From Arenicola marina (lineage: Eukaryota; Annelida; Polychaeta; Arenicolidae): a stretch of DNA of 64,000 bases. The stretch spans positions 15,965,771 through 16,029,770 of the forward strand of contig OZ025258.1 in NCBI GenBank assembly GCA_964019135.1, read 5' to 3'. The stretch's first letter is position 1, and each line of letters starts with the position of its first letter. The position numbers and the translations under genes were made by a program. Below, in pieces: positions 31,376 through 43,813 of this stretch. The notes under the pieces were generated by a model. That model did not search any database. It was not told the origin of the DNA and saw nothing but the letters and a program-made list of their open reading frames with translations.

Positions 31376-34300
31376 CTGGCGAGAGGAAACAAGGAATGGA
31401 GACTTCTTGAATCAACCCCGAAAAACATTAGACATTTAACCTCGGACAATGAAATGAGGTTGGGTGACACAAGCCTCAAACGTAGGTGCCAAGGCGCGCG
31501 CCCATGCCCTGCTAATTTGCATTCAGCCTACTCACCGAACTAGGGAGGCTCTCGTACCGTTACAGGAAATCTTGCTGTCTGAAAGCTGAAGTCTAGATGG
31601 CCGAACAGTCAAGTAAAAGACCCTTTTATTTTGAGACACGATCGTTTTGGGGTTGTCAAATAGCTAGCGCCATATATAGACTATATATACGTACCATTCC
31701 TTGCATTAAAACAATTCAAAATGTTGAGCTGATTATAATTGCTGTCATGATACAGGTGATACAGCTTAAACGCCTTGATGTAGATAAAGAGCAGATAAAG
31801 TCCAGCACGGATAGTCTTTCTCGTGGCGTCCATGCACAAAGGACGTCGTGAAATAAAAATCAGCTGCATTGCTTGAATACGAATCATTATTTCATGCAAG
31901 TAGGCTACAAATCTAGTTCACTCTTCAAAAGTTACAAAATGTTTAAACTCGTCAAATGTTATTTGCAGTTTAAACACTCAAATTACCTATTTCTGATTAT
32001 AGCCTGGTCCACTGCATTCCCATTGTATTGTTATCGATTTGTAAAAGGGCAGCTAGGGTGCATGTTTATGCCCAAAATATCAAAAGACACTCTAATTTGT
32101 CAAAAGAAAACTAGTCTGCAATCACCCCTGACTTCTTCCCCTGCATTCTATCTATATTGAGAATACATCTCCTTGATATGGTAGTTTGTGCTTATTTAAT
32201 TAAACTAATAACGAGATACACTTATGCTAATATTTCTATGTCTACAAGTATCGGCATTGGGGTCAGAGTATAGAGACGTCAGCAGATTCAATGTCTATAA
32301 TTAGATGTAATTTACCTCTCCAACAGCACCCTGTACACGTGCACTCGCTCTGAAAAGTAGATAATAATGAAATGATCTAATACAATTGGCATCTTAGATC
32401 TCTAGATAATTATACACATTAATTGAACCCAAACAATTGAAAATTAACACTTAAATAAGTTTATGTTCACCCTAAGCTTGCTCCAAGCGGACAAAATGAG
32501 AAGGTAGAAGGTCATGTTACAAAGTTTGGCTTAAAAATAGATACGTGCATGACTTACACCGTTTCCTTGCCGTACAGGACTTTCTCTAGGTGCGGACCGT
32601 CAACATAAAGGTTTCTAACTGAATCTGGCAGACCGCGTCGGATCTTCATAAACACGTGGTCAGGATTATGTAAATCCAGCGCCTCGCACTTCTCACACAA
32701 GTCGTAATCCGGGCAGTTCCTATATATCAACATATCAGGGAATATTACAGCCAAAAAAGATACCGGAATGTCATAAGAAGCTCTGTCTTAACGTTGATTC
32801 TTCTCTGATACTCCGATACGTATAATAAGAGGTGCACGAAAATATTGTTAAAGATCATGAAAAGGGCAATTTGTTTTGGTGCGGACATCTATGGCCCGGG
32901 TCAATTTGCTAACGTAGTCTGCACGACTTACCCACACTTGTACCGTACGCCGATGATAGGGTCACATATACAATGGTCGCACGTTGCGTGATGCCGGTAT
33001 AATACTTGCCCTTTGAAAATTGCAAACGATAAAACTCCACGTAAACAATCTAGATTGATGTTCGGCAAACACAAGCTCGCTGTATGGTAAATGGGTGTCA
33101 TGCAAATGAATACTCAGTCATGTGTTGGCAGATCTATTACTAGTATGAAATATCGGCAATGACCGAAGGTTTTTGTGTGTGACAACCAGTCTCTGTATAC
33201 ATACATAGCCATATTCTTCCAAGAACTTCCAAAATGACCGTTTTGTTTGAAATTTCTTTGAAATTTATATAAACTTCATTTGTGAAGTAGGGAGTCTACT
33301 TGTAAATGGATATCGGCGATTAAAAGCGGTGACCGTCAGCGTCAATCGCCATATCCTGCGTGAGCTCACACAGTAGTTACACAGAGCTTACCATACTGCT
33401 TAGGAAAGTACATCGTGACAGTGAATGAAACTTCCATCGCTGGGTCCAGCTTTCCTAGAGGCCAGGTGGTAGTGGAGTCAGATTTCTATACCAAAAATAT
33501 GAATCAGACGTTTAGGTATCAGAATAGGGCGAAAAAGAGTGTGATGTATAGTTTTATCTTCATTTGGCTCAGTGCGGTTATATTCTATTCGTAGCCTTTA
33601 AGCTATATGGTGTCCGCGACGTAATGTCTGAACACACCATACCTTGCAGATAAAGTTGACCGGAAACGATTCTTTCCCGATGTTGCGGATCACCCAACGC
33701 TTCAACCACAGTGATAACTTCCCCGTTGTGTCGTGCCGTCCATCCTCATCCGGGCTAGAACGACGTGATTCTTCAATGTTATGATCTCATGAGACAAACA
33801 CCGCTAAGTTAACGTTCGCTGTGGGTTGTAATTTGGTTAGGTAAACCAACAACCGTCTGCGAAAGTCCACAGAACGTTGCAGCTTTCGCCCCATTAGACG
33901 AGAACCTTCTTTGGGCGTTCGTGGAATCTGGCTTTGGATGCACTTATCTTTGTAGACATTGGTCTTACAACGTTCGCAAAACTTTCAGATAACCGTAGCG
34001 CGACTAGCAATAGACCGATCCAGGCTGTCAATCATTCATTGACGTCACTGTTGCTTTTATCCAATCATGTGGCGAAAGCAATTCCGTTCCTGGGCAAGCA
34101 ATTAATTTCCTATGAAAGAACTGGACCAAGCACAGGCCGTATATTGTTTTTTTTATGAACACACTGCACCTCAATTCCTTTCATAGGAAAGGAATACAAT
34201 TTAACAAAAACTTGTATAAAATTCGTTTGACGTGTTACGTGTAACCGCATGTGAATAAGTGCGATTGCCAGTTCTAGGTGCGGGAATCCATATGTGGGGG

Positions 34301-37300
34301 ATATCTACGGTAGAGCTAGTATGAATGCCAGATCACCGGTCGCGACATTTTCGCGAATATTGCAGAGAACCGTCGACGACCGTTTGAGACTAGTGTCAAC
34401 GGACATAGTTACTGCAGAGACATAAATCTGATGTATTTCTCGGTACGTATGTGTTCTTATTGGCACTTAAAAAAATAAGAACATGCTTTTAATGACACTT
34501 GTTGCATCTTTTTGGCCAAACTGTTAGATTTTTTGGCGAAATTACTTTTTAGTGTCTTACATCATTAAGATTCAGAAATGACGTATATTTTATCGCCCTG
34601 AGATTCGTTTTTCCATTCATATGAAAGGAATTGAGGAGCAATGTGTTCTTAGGACACAATGTACGTCCTGTGATTGATTCATTCCTTTCCAGAGAAAGGA
34701 TACATCGCCTGTGATTGACCCATTCCTTTCCTAGGAAAGGATACATGGCCTGTGATTGACCCATTCTTTTCCTAGGAAAGGATACATGGCCTGTGATTGA
34801 CCCATTCCTTTCCTATGAAAGGATACATGGCCTGTGATTGACCCATTCCTTCTCCTAGGAACGAATATACGGCTTGTGATTGGTCAATGCGTTTCATAGC
34901 AACGAATTGTTGCTTCCTATGAAAGCTTTCAACTTCGGAAGAAGGTAAGTTCTGAGATGAAGAAACATTTATTACTTTATTACTCTTTGGCTCACTTTCT
35001 GAACCAATTTAAAATGCATCAGATTGACCAAAACGACGCAACAAATGTCATTAATAATAACATAATTTCCTTCTTGAATATACCAATTTTTTCTGAACTG
35101 GATGCACATAGAGCAATACAAAGTTGGATATGCAATGCATTATATCTTCCATCATACTATTTTAAACCTAAGTTTGCCAACCAAATATTGAATTGTCAAA
35201 ACGCAAAGAAATTTCTGTTTAGAATATTTAATGGACATAATAGTCTTTTAGAGTTTAGAGCTTTTATTGCGTTAAAACTGTTTAATACATTATGTTTTGC
35301 TTTCTTCGTAGTATTGCATTATCCTAAAGGTACTAAAATACAACAGTATCCAATTAAATTATGATGAAATAAAGTAGAAAGCCCCCCATGCAATATTTTC
35401 AATCCAACAATATGCCAGTTTTAGTAGTAGGCCTGCAAATTAACTTATAAATGGATTGAAATGAAGGTTGTTCCAATTTACTTTGGAGCAAGAATTTGTA
35501 TATTTAAAGTAAGAAAAAAAACACTTCTGGTTAAACAAGCAATACATTGAGCTGGAGCCAAATGATTCTTGTAATATTCATGTCTTAATAGTGAGAGTGA
35601 AAATCAAATTTGCAGTCATATGCCATAAACACGTACGTACCGAGAGAAACACATAACCCCTGTCTCTGTCTCAATAGTCGCCGAGAGTCCTGCAATCTTC
35701 GTCAAAATGTCGCGACGAGAGGTGGTTCATACTAGATCAAGGTATCCCCCAAGCTCCCATTCGCTAGGTGGCGCTACGCAAGCTTCGCTTCTACCGCTAC
35801 TTTCGGCCGGGGGCAAATTTTAAGATTCTTGAAAAACGGTCAAATCATCTGTAATTTCTTGTAACGTTATAATTTTCAAGGATAAAAATAACGAGCTCTG
35901 TGTATTGAATATAGCAAAAACATCTTGTACCTTTTGAAAAAGTTATAATTGTGACAGAACTCTTTCTTTTCATCACCGGATACCGTGTGTTGTTAGGCTT
36001 AGGCTGGGTCCCCGGCACCAATTTGTAGAAATGCGCGGCGTATTTTTCCTATCAATTTGCGCAGCGCCGCCCTGGCGAGCGAGTGGGAAAATGCAATGAG
36101 GAAGTAGGCGACAACAGAGATATAATGGAGCCCTAGCGGAGTGAGTCCCTGTCGACCTGCCATATTGGAGCGACCTCCTCCCTCTCTCCGCCTCCCTCAT
36201 AGAGGCTTGTGAACTTTGTATGAAGTTGAACTAAGCTACATCTAAAATGTAAACTGTACCCGGAATGTTGATAGGGCAGCAGTTGACGATGGTATTCTCC
36301 GTTGGCTCTCCTCTTGCGTGGTAGAGGTCGTGGTATCTTGAGAAATGTGTGGCTTGGATCATGCACACCGTCCAGGGTCTCACATGCCTCACACAGGTCG
36401 TAGTTACTACAGTTCCTGCCAAATAACGGTAATGTGTCATGCAAATAGACCGTATACTGATGCGATCTAGCGAATGAACGAACATATATTTAATTGTTGC
36501 TGTTAGAAATAAAGTGAACTTGTGCGAGTCATGCTAAATAACTCAGTATCAACTCATTTTGAAGGGATTTCTAGGCCTAAGACTTATAGCATACAAGCCA
36601 GTCACGTCAAAGGTCAAAGGTCATCGACCGGTTTTAGAGATATGGGATTTGTTTTACATTGTTCTACCTCTTGGGGAACGCACATTTGTAATAAAGGGGC
36701 TGCTACAGCTTGAACTCCCCGCGCTAGCGGTATTGTTATATTATTACGAGTTCATGATGAGCGGTACAGTAGGATTAAATTGGAAGGCAGCTAAACCTGT
36801 GTAATCTAACCCAATCCGCCCTGCTGCCAATTTAATCGACAATCGTTGCTATAGTGACAGTGCAAAGAAGAATAACACATGATGCCACGCACAAACGATC
36901 TAAGAGACTATGAGACTATGAGCGTTTCCGTTTAACAAAATGGTTAGTCGTCAGAACACTTAAACTGCTTGAAATCCGCGTTTCGCAAAGAAAATGAACA
37001 GACCAGAAACTGATAATGGGATGAAACAACAATAACAGACAAGTGTTACTTAAATCATTGTGAAAAATCGACATTCGACATTGACCCCCAAAGGCCGAAA
37101 CGGAGGATCTGAAAAAACGACATCGACACAGATTCTTGAAAAACGACACTAAACTTAACCAAAAAGCGACACGGTACGTCGTGCAAAATCAACATTCGAG
37201 ACTGAGAATGTTGAAGAATCGACACTGGACACCGAACCCTCCCCTTCAAGATCCCTACACGTGTCAGTGACACTGACAATAGATCTATAAGTGTCACTGT

Positions 37301-40300
37301 CCCTAGATGCCCCGACACACGACTCTAATATGCGCGCTGGTACCCGACGCGCGAGTTATTCCCAGGTAACTGGGTACTTTATCCGAAAATAGTTGCACTC
37401 GCCCCTTGCGGTTTTACCTATATGACATATTAGAGCTCTTCCACTGGGTGATATACGTCAAGTCGCTATTTTGACCTTAAGTAACTCGCTTACTAGTAAC
37501 TCTCGACAGATGCGATCGAAGAGAAAGGCGCAGAAACGCAAACTGTGAAGGGAAATAGGCATTGATAGAGTTGACATTGGATGCCTAGCTTCGGCCCTGG
37601 AGCACTTGACAGAGATGCATCCCCCTGTTACCAATAATACTGGAGGGGTGGGGGGCAATGTTATACGAATCTGGTGGGGGAGGGGTCCCCGGGGGTCCCC
37701 TTGAGGCCTGAGTGAGCGGACATTTGAGATGAAAGAGATACCCCAAGAGAGCGGACATTTATGATGAAAAGATGCACCTATATTCTAAAAGAGCGGATAT
37801 TTGAAAACTTGCGCCCGGGGGGTGGCGGGGGGGGGGGGGGCTCTGAAAATGTTCATAGAGCGGTTTTGGCCGTAAAACGCCCCTTCCGAGCGGATTTTGA
37901 CGGCAAAACCTCGACCGAGCAGGATTTTGGCGGTAAAACGCCACGACCGAGCGGATTTTGGCGGTAAAAAAAAAGGGGGGGGGCTTAACCGCGGAACCCC
38001 CCACCCACAGCAATATTAAGTATCCCCCCCCCGGCCCAATAAGTAAGTCCTCGAGAATAAAAATCGGCGTGCTGTCATTTCGCCTCTCAAATATCGCTTA
38101 ATATCGATGATAAAAACGAGAGTCAAGTCCTTCTACAAACGACGGCAATGGTGCTCTACTTAACGACCGGTGTATTGCTCTGTATACTCTGTATATGACA
38201 GTAGTATCGCCTTATGTGCAGTAGTATATCGTGAAAGCCGTTATTCCTAGCCCTATAACTTACCCGCATTTGTAGCGATGCCCTGTTATGTCTTTGCAAC
38301 ATACATCGCAGCGAACGCCTGCGTGGGTGTACACACCTGTATCTGTAATGAAAAGGCAAACAAATTAATTGGGCCGTTTAGCTGCGCAGTAAGCCTGACT
38401 CGTTAAGTGCATCTCGCAACAGACACATGTAAAAGTGTTTTTTAATATCTGCACAGCCAAAAAAACACCAGTTTGCTCGCGCACTATAGCAACAACTTAT
38501 CGATATCAGTACCGATTGCATCGCTTTTTGGAAATGTATTAAACACCTTCAGGTTGGGAAAGCACACCGCTGCAGTATCCCGGCTGGGAGCTTTATTAAG
38601 TGATTCTTTTGGCAAATATTAGGTGCAGTTCACAGACAGAAATAAAAACCCTGTCTGTCAAGACATTATAAGAATTGTATACCTTGTCGACATTGTATGC
38701 GTTTGTATATCATATAGCTTGTTATGCTTGTAAGGGTGGGCCATCTACATCTTTCGCTTGAATAAATGAATCGTTGGTGACTCTTTGATTTTAAGATTCA
38801 AAGAGTTCCAATTTTACGGGGAGTACCATTAGTAAGACCACTTGACGTTGGTTGTGTCTTCCGGATGGCAAGATCTCGTGCGTTTCGAAGCAAATACTGC
38901 GATATATGGCCAACGTCCGTGCAAGATTTTAAAATGATGGCACAGAGCAAAGTTAACGCCGTCTTAAATCGAGAGGTTCGACGCCGGATTCGTGTAGTAA
39001 TTTATCATGTGAGGTGAGGCAAAATGCATTAGGGATGCTGACTAGCGATTGTCGTTACACGGCTTCTAGTTTGTCGACCTGTTCTTTACATAGATTCCCT
39101 GTATACAGGATACTGCTGACTTACAAGTAACAAGCTTTTGACTTACAACAATGTTTTTGGTTTTGGAGGCATTAAACTCGACACGCCACTGGGCCACCCA
39201 ATCAACATTTTGTTATAAGTCACAATCAACCTGGTTAACATCAGTAAACAAGAAGGACTTTGAGCAGACAGGTATGATCGAAGAATGACGTACGAGTCTT
39301 ACGTCGACGAACTGGGTATGCGATTATGAAGTCATATTTTGGTTGAAATAATCTTGTCAAGTTATTGACCAATTACATTTCAACGTCACATTGACGACCT
39401 AAGAGTGACGAATGTTACGTCCACGAGCTGGTTTAATTCATTACGACCTCGGATACGTACACGTCTTCCTGACTTCCGAATACTCGTCTTCACGACCTCG
39501 ATTGATCACGTCTTTAGGACGTCAAGTAATAACCCTTTTTCAATGTCGAAAGATGTCCTTAAGACGTCGAATAATCATGATCATAAATACCAGGACTAAC
39601 CTCATATTATGACGATATATATTGGTAAACACTGTCATTCTATTATTCAAAACTAGGGGAATCAATCAATACTGGAATATTTATGTTCCACGACTGCGAA
39701 AATAAGTAGGAACACAGGATGGTGGAATTTGTTGCATGCTTATGATAATTTGATATTATAATTTAAAGGGTCGTAATTTTGAGGGTAATGAAGTCATATT
39801 TCTTCTGGACAGAAACTGTCTTTGCATGTGCGCTTTCAGAAAATATGAGGTTAGATGAAAGATATATTTATTTTCTTCAATATAGAAATATAGTCTTTAA
39901 AAAAAGTTTATTTTGGGGGAAAACCTATTTATTGTAGCTAAAATAAGTCAGTTTGACATGCAATTTTACAGTATAATGGTTGCTGAAGGGCCAGTGTGCG
40001 TATTTGTGTTCTTATCATATAACAAATAAGGTCACAATCAACTTTACAAAATGGGGTAACACTATGCATACAAAACGACATTTGCCATCTTTTCGTACCC
40101 TTGCCATGGACCTTGGAGGCTGCCTTCGAGTATGTCATGTAATAGGTCACGGTTATTAACATATTTGAAGGTGAAGATCCTACCTTCGTGGAAATGTTTT
40201 TGTAAGAATGGTCGAATTTGCTGCAAGTTAGGATAATTTAAACCCCTAGCCTGTTAATTGTGTCCGTTGGCCACTTTTAACGGTCCATTTTTCACAGGTT

Positions 40301-43003
40301 TGGATTGAAAACTATGTCGAGTTGATTACCGTACATGAATCAATACCGATTAGAACACTATCGATTGGAATGGGACAACATTTAACCTTGGGAAGTGAAA
40401 AGTAGACCAACATTTTTTAAATCGTAAAATGTTTCCGATCCGTTCGATACGAAGTAAGCATCAACTGAATATTACATATACATGAAAGAAATGCTCAGAA
40501 GACGTACTACGTAACTGCCTATAGGTTGTAACCCAACAATGTAGAAAAAAAAACTAAAATCAAGAATGTTGATTGTCCCGCCTAAATTTGATGTGAGGTG
40601 TGGAGATAGCGTCTTTGCTCTTTATGGCTATATTAAAGATATTTTGTGCCAATGTTGTTGTCAATTATAAAAAAAAAGGATAACAGCTCCATTGATGCTT
40701 TTGATCTCCCCAACAAAGGAGAAATGCCCGGGGGGAAATGGTACTCTGACGCGAAGATCGCGATGCCAGAAACCCATCGCGCACGGATGTGAGACGATAG
40801 TTCGTCAAATAGATACCTATGGTGCTGGATTTTCGTTTCCGGATAACCATCGGGTACGTCTTTCAGACAATATCAGGTCCACAGGTGTACATGCCATATC
40901 CTAGCTGTATTTACTTATTCCGCCCTTATTTCGCAATTTTTTTCCTCATTTTATTGACACTGTTTTATTAACTGAAGCGATTTCCTGCTTGTGGCGCCAT
41001 CTGTCGAAGATATCATCTTATGCACCCTTGCATAAAACGGACCGGTGCGTTAAAAGGGCCACACTTGCGCGCTTCTGCATCGATTATGAATGTGTACAAT
41101 TGTAAAATCGCAAAAGACAATAGTCTTAGAATGTAGAAGTAAGAAGATCGGTGCTAGAATACATGAATGGAAAGTATATGAATGCACGAATGCAAAGTAC
41201 ATGAATGCAACGTACATTAATGCAAAGTACATGAATGCAAATTACATGCATGCAAAGTAGGCCTACACATTCATACAAAGTGCATGAATGCAAAGTACAT
41301 GAATGAAATGTACATGAATGCAAATGCATGAATGACTTACTGAATATAGCATAATGAATTGTGGCCCCAATTACCCGCCATAAAAGACGTCTACAAGATC
41401 ATTTGCATACACCAGATAAAGCAGTGTCATAACGAGGTTACCACTCTTAAAACATTTGGCAATGGTTGGGTACATTATTAAACATCGTCTCTGTTCATCA
41501 CCTAAATTGATGTCCTTTAAAAAACCATGCAAAACTGTTTACATGATTATATGTTGTCATTTTGGCCTTCCAGACAAATAAACAACCAACCAACGGACAC
41601 GTTTGCAGGCGAATCCACTGACCAATTAACCGTAATTTGCAAATAGTAAGTAGGCTAGCGCAATTTGAATATATAAAATTGAAAAAATTCTTGCCTTCTG
41701 TAATGCAATTTTTAACCGCAAATCTACAGCACTTCCTGTTTTTAGACTGTGCACCACCTCAGCCACACAACACCATGTATTTTAGTTACCCGCATGACTC
41801 GTGTCATAACATTAGCTACACCGACACGAGCATTTTGTTTTTAATTGCCATACGGATACATCACTCGCCTTCTGGTTTATCAGTCTGGACCTTGAATTCA
41901 ATCTCAGCTTCCTCCCCAGGGCCAAGCGTTGTTTGCATCAATGTCTTCGACTGCATCCCAGTGAGCTCGAAGTAAAATAGCTGTGGAAATATTGTCGAAA
42001 TATTATCGATTGTACTCACCCATTCAGACAAATATTAATTTGTAATTTAGTAATTTGTAATTCAATTTGGTATTCAATTTTAAAAGTGGCAGATCCAGCG
42101 GGGGGCTACTGCGGCTTAAGCCCCCCCCCCCTCCCACCCCTTGGTTAAGCCGCAGAAGCCCCCTCCCCCCGCTTCCGCCGACAACGCACTGTAAAAGCCT
42201 CCCCACGCCCTAAATTCTGGATCCGTCCCCGATCTATCTGATCAAAGGTCATTGGACAAAGCATATCAGAATACTCCAACTTTCTGCTACAAATAAATGA
42301 TTAATAACGCCTAAATTATAAGATCTTGAGTGACTATGAAAGCATTTCTCCCCCCACATCCCAGCCTCACCCGCTTTCGTCGTCATAATTGGTAAAATGT
42401 CACACTCTGTTGAGCCCTCAAGAGCCAGCGCACGTGAGTAAACAAACGAATACACCTTAACAATGTTGTTTCCGGAGCACTTTTAAATCGGATTTGGAAA
42501 TTGTTACATTAGAGGGAAAAATGGTTGTTACAATTGTGGGGGACAAAGTTTACTACATTCGAGGGAAAAAAAGTTTTACATTTGCGGTTGAGGTTTTATT
42601 ACATTTGAGGGACATTTGTTGTTACATTTGAAGGCGATGTTACATTTGCGGGAAAAAGTTACTACATTTGTGGGTTTTGTTACATTAGAGGGAAAAAAAT
42701 TGTTACATTTGCGGGTTATTACATTAGTGGGAAATTGTTACAGTTGAGGGCTCAACACACCCTCCGGCCCCAAATTTCAGCAAATCAGGATATCCACCAC
42801 ATCAACCAAGGCAGGTGTGAGGCTGGACTTTGACAAAAATTACCATATTCTTTTGTGGTTATAGAAATCGAGGCTTGTAAACTGAAAACCCTCCTTATAT
42901 ATATAATGGATATACCTTGACAAACGCGTCATAAGGTTCTTGGCGCGTATTTCGAAATTCCCATTTCGTTGTCATGTAGTCGGGTGGCGCCGGCTGATGC
43001 AAC
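31181..43003 (-). CDS. Multi-exon gene: repeated FW-like/ZZ modules, then RING
   Basis: Minus strand. Exons in order: 42916-43003, 41869-41980 (module 1, beta-sandwich-like), 38264-38336, 36260-36415 (ZZ 1), 33643-33754, 33392-33485 (module 2), 32932-33004, 32558-32719 (ZZ 2), possibly 32316-32349, then the RING exon 31181-31375. Intron phases agree throughout modules 1 and 2 (0, 1, 2), and exon lengths match the paralogue at 60.29 kb. ZZ domains bind protein N-termini or ubiquitin-like ligands, and a C3HC4 RING would make the product a ubiquitin ligase; NBR1 combines a ZZ and an FW domain. Upstream exons and those joining ZZ 2 to RING are not fully resolved, so the RING could belong to a separate gene. 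Confidence 0.65.
32316..32349 (-). CDS. Possible 34-bp microexon
   Basis: tctacttttcag / 34 bases / gtaaat. Phase 2 on entry (matching the ZZ 2 exon end) and phase 0 on exit. Codes for a short Ala/Val/Gly-rich linker. Suggestive only. Confidence 0.3.
32558..32719 (-). CDS. ZZ zinc finger 2, second half exon
   Basis: NCPDYDLCEKCEALDLHNPD then HVFMKIRRGLP gives the last Cys pair and the two His ligands of a ZZ finger. Acceptor atatatag, donor GT/GTAAGT. Confidence 0.75.
32932..33004 (-). CDS. ZZ zinc finger 2, first half exon
   Basis: 73 bp, the same length as the equivalent exons at 38264 and 61862. HHATCDHCICDPIIGVRYKC, donor GG/GTAAGT (phase 2). Confidence 0.75.
33392..33485 (-). CDS. Module 2, second beta-sandwich-like exon
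   Basis: 94 bp between tatag and G/GTAAGC. TWPLGKLDPAMEVSFTVTMY followed by FPKQY: the PxxEVxFTV...P pattern recalls the C-terminal half of an NBR1-type FW/Ig domain. It joins in phase 1 to the ZZ exon. Confidence 0.55.
33643..33754 (-). CDS. Module 2, first beta-sandwich-like exon
   Basis: LSLWLKRWVIRNIGKESFPV: W-x-I-x-N-x-G as in FW/N_BRCA1_IG domains. Donor AAG/GTATGG in phase 0. Confidence 0.5.
33930..34945 (+). mobile_element. Hairpin-rich MITE-like element in an intron
   Basis: Inverted ends: caggccgtatatt near 34134 against its inverse near 34865-34880, and 34157-34200 against the inverse of 34610-34655. From 34668 to 34880 there are about five ~41-bp tandem units, each with a 14-16-base palindrome of the type cctttcctaggaaagg. 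No protein. Confidence 0.55.
34957..35364 (+). CDS. 135-codon ORF, uncertain
   Basis: ATG to stop in AT-rich DNA inside an intron of the minus-strand gene. The product is rich in N, F, I, L and K with hydrophobic patches (LKLFNTLCFAFFVVL). No family recognised. It may be a chance ORF or a decayed transposon gene. Confidence 0.15.
   Translation: MKKHLLLYYSLAHFLNQFKMHQIDQNDATNVINNNIISFLNIPIFSELDAHRAIQSWICNALYLPSYYFKPKFANQILNCQNAKKFLFRIFNGHNSLLEFRAFIALKLFNTLCFAFFVVLHYPKGTKIQQYPIKL
36260..36415 (-). CDS. ZZ zinc finger 1, second half exon
   Basis: After ttatttggcag: NCSNYDLCEACETLDGVHDP then SHTFLKIPRPLP, followed by a basic linker (RKRRANG). The donor is GG/GTACAG. Confidence 0.75.
36675..36900 (+). 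repeat. Copy of the Polinton-hosting repeat
   Basis: gctacagcttga, cgcgctagcggtattgttat, and the block tgtaatctaacccaatccgc through cgcacaaacgat parallel the left flank of the Polinton in the same orientation, with small gaps. Confidence 0.55.
37060..37250 (+). repeat. Dispersed repeat family E, copy 1
   Basis: Built on cgacattcgacattgacccc, cgacacagattcttgaaaaa and similar blocks; direct copy at 59865-60040. Confidence 0.7.
37715..38010 (+). repeat. Dispersed repeat family C, copy 2, with internal ~33-bp repeats
   Basis: Starts as the 18970 copy; from 37855 it carries about four units based on gagcggattttggcggtaaa. It is bounded by G runs (37820-37842, 37974-37982). Confidence 0.65.
38264..38336 (-). 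CDS. ZZ zinc finger 1, first half exon
   Basis: 73 bp: VYTHAGVRCDVCCKDITGHR then YKC. Acceptor gatacag, donor GG/GTAAGT. Confidence 0.75.
38400..41130. other. Long intron, no supported feature
   Basis: Contains a CTCTTTGA...TTCAAAGAG hairpin (about 38780-38808) and several ACGTC-rich short palindromes (39280-39590). No exon could be supported. Confidence 0.35.
41155..41335 (+). repeat. ~15-bp tandem repeat
   Basis: About a dozen imperfect units of gaatgcaaagtacat. Confidence 0.85.
41869..41980 (-). CDS. Module 1, second beta-sandwich-like exon (GC donor)
   Basis: 112 bp, the same length as 60789-60900. Starts LFYFELTGMQSKTLM; ends LGPGEEAEIEFKV...PE. The donor AG/GCGAGT is of GC-AG type; using it gives phase 1, matching the ZZ exon. 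Confidence 0.65.
42499..42752 (+). repeat. Degenerate ~25-bp minisatellite
   Basis: About ten irregular units around gttacatttgagggaaaa. Confidence 0.8.
42916..43003 (-). CDS. Module 1, first beta-sandwich-like exon
   Basis: 88 bp, the same length as 60290-60377; 17 of 29 residues are identical to it. PDYMTTKWEFRNTRQEPYDA shows the KW-x-F-x-NT pattern. Acceptor ctgaacag, donor AAG/GTATAT (phase 0). Confidence 0.65.
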
Positions 43004-43236
43004 CTGTTCAGAGTAGGATAAATTAAAAGTTGTATATTTCTCTGTAAGGTTCGAAAATCATATGACCGGAGAGGGGGGGGGGCTATAAAGCACAGGACAA
43101 GAATAGGAGGTGATGGAGGGCGGGAGGGCAGGAGGGCAGGAGATGCAGAATTTTGAAAGAAGGATGGTGGTGCGACCTGGGGGGGGGGGGGGGCAAGGGG
43201 TATTTGCGTTCCGCGGGATTGGGCTTTTCATTTCAC

Positions 43237-43345
43237 CGTGAACTGGGAATCAGGAAAATAATTCTTCGTGAACTGGGAATCAGGAAAATAATACTTCGTG
43301 AACTGGGAATCAGGAAAATAATTCTTCGTGAACTGGGAATGGGGT
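43237..43345 (+). repeat. 30-bp tandem repeat, four copies
   Basis: Unit cgtgaactgggaatcaggaa plus ten more bases; in one frame it reads ELGIRKIILR repeated. It lies at the start of the family D copy that continues to 43560. Confidence 0.9.
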
Positions 43346-43354
43346 ATTAGCCGA

Positions 43355-43560
43355 CCGCCGTGATCAAGGATTTTCATTAATCTTGAAATGGGAATGTTTA
43401 AATGAAGTAATAGCGAATAGAGAAATCGTCAATTTAATTAGTATCACCGTGTATCCGCCCTTCCATTGTATGCGAAGAGTTCTGCTTTTAATTCATCGTG
43501 ACCTGGGAATTACATTCATTTATACCTCGTGATCTCTAAACACAACCCCCCCCCCCTGCC
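43355..43560 (+). repeat. Dispersed repeat family D, copy 2
   Basis: Matches 20545-20770 and 56700-56930; ends in a C-rich tract and CA repeats. Confidence 0.65.
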
Positions 43561-43813
43561 CCCGCCCCCTCACACACACACACCTTTGGGTAGGTTGGCA
43601 AATCTTACAACCAGGAAGGGGGGGGGGGGGTGAACCTGAAACTAGATCTGCAAGGACATATGCAGGGCCCATCATTACTGTCACGGGACAAGGTTGGGAT
43701 CAAGACGGTGAGATTAACAAGGACACAAATTAGTTTTCACAGTTTGTATTCAGCAACTGAAGTCATATATAGAGAAAACTCCGATAGCGCGATCATCAGT
43801 CCACCAACAAGTC

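Noticed and set aside
40692-40904. Possible further exon of the FW-like/ZZ gene (minus strand, TNYRLTS-like phrase)
   Set aside because: The flanking exons join in matching phase without it, and its acceptor would force a frame inconsistent with the paralogue.
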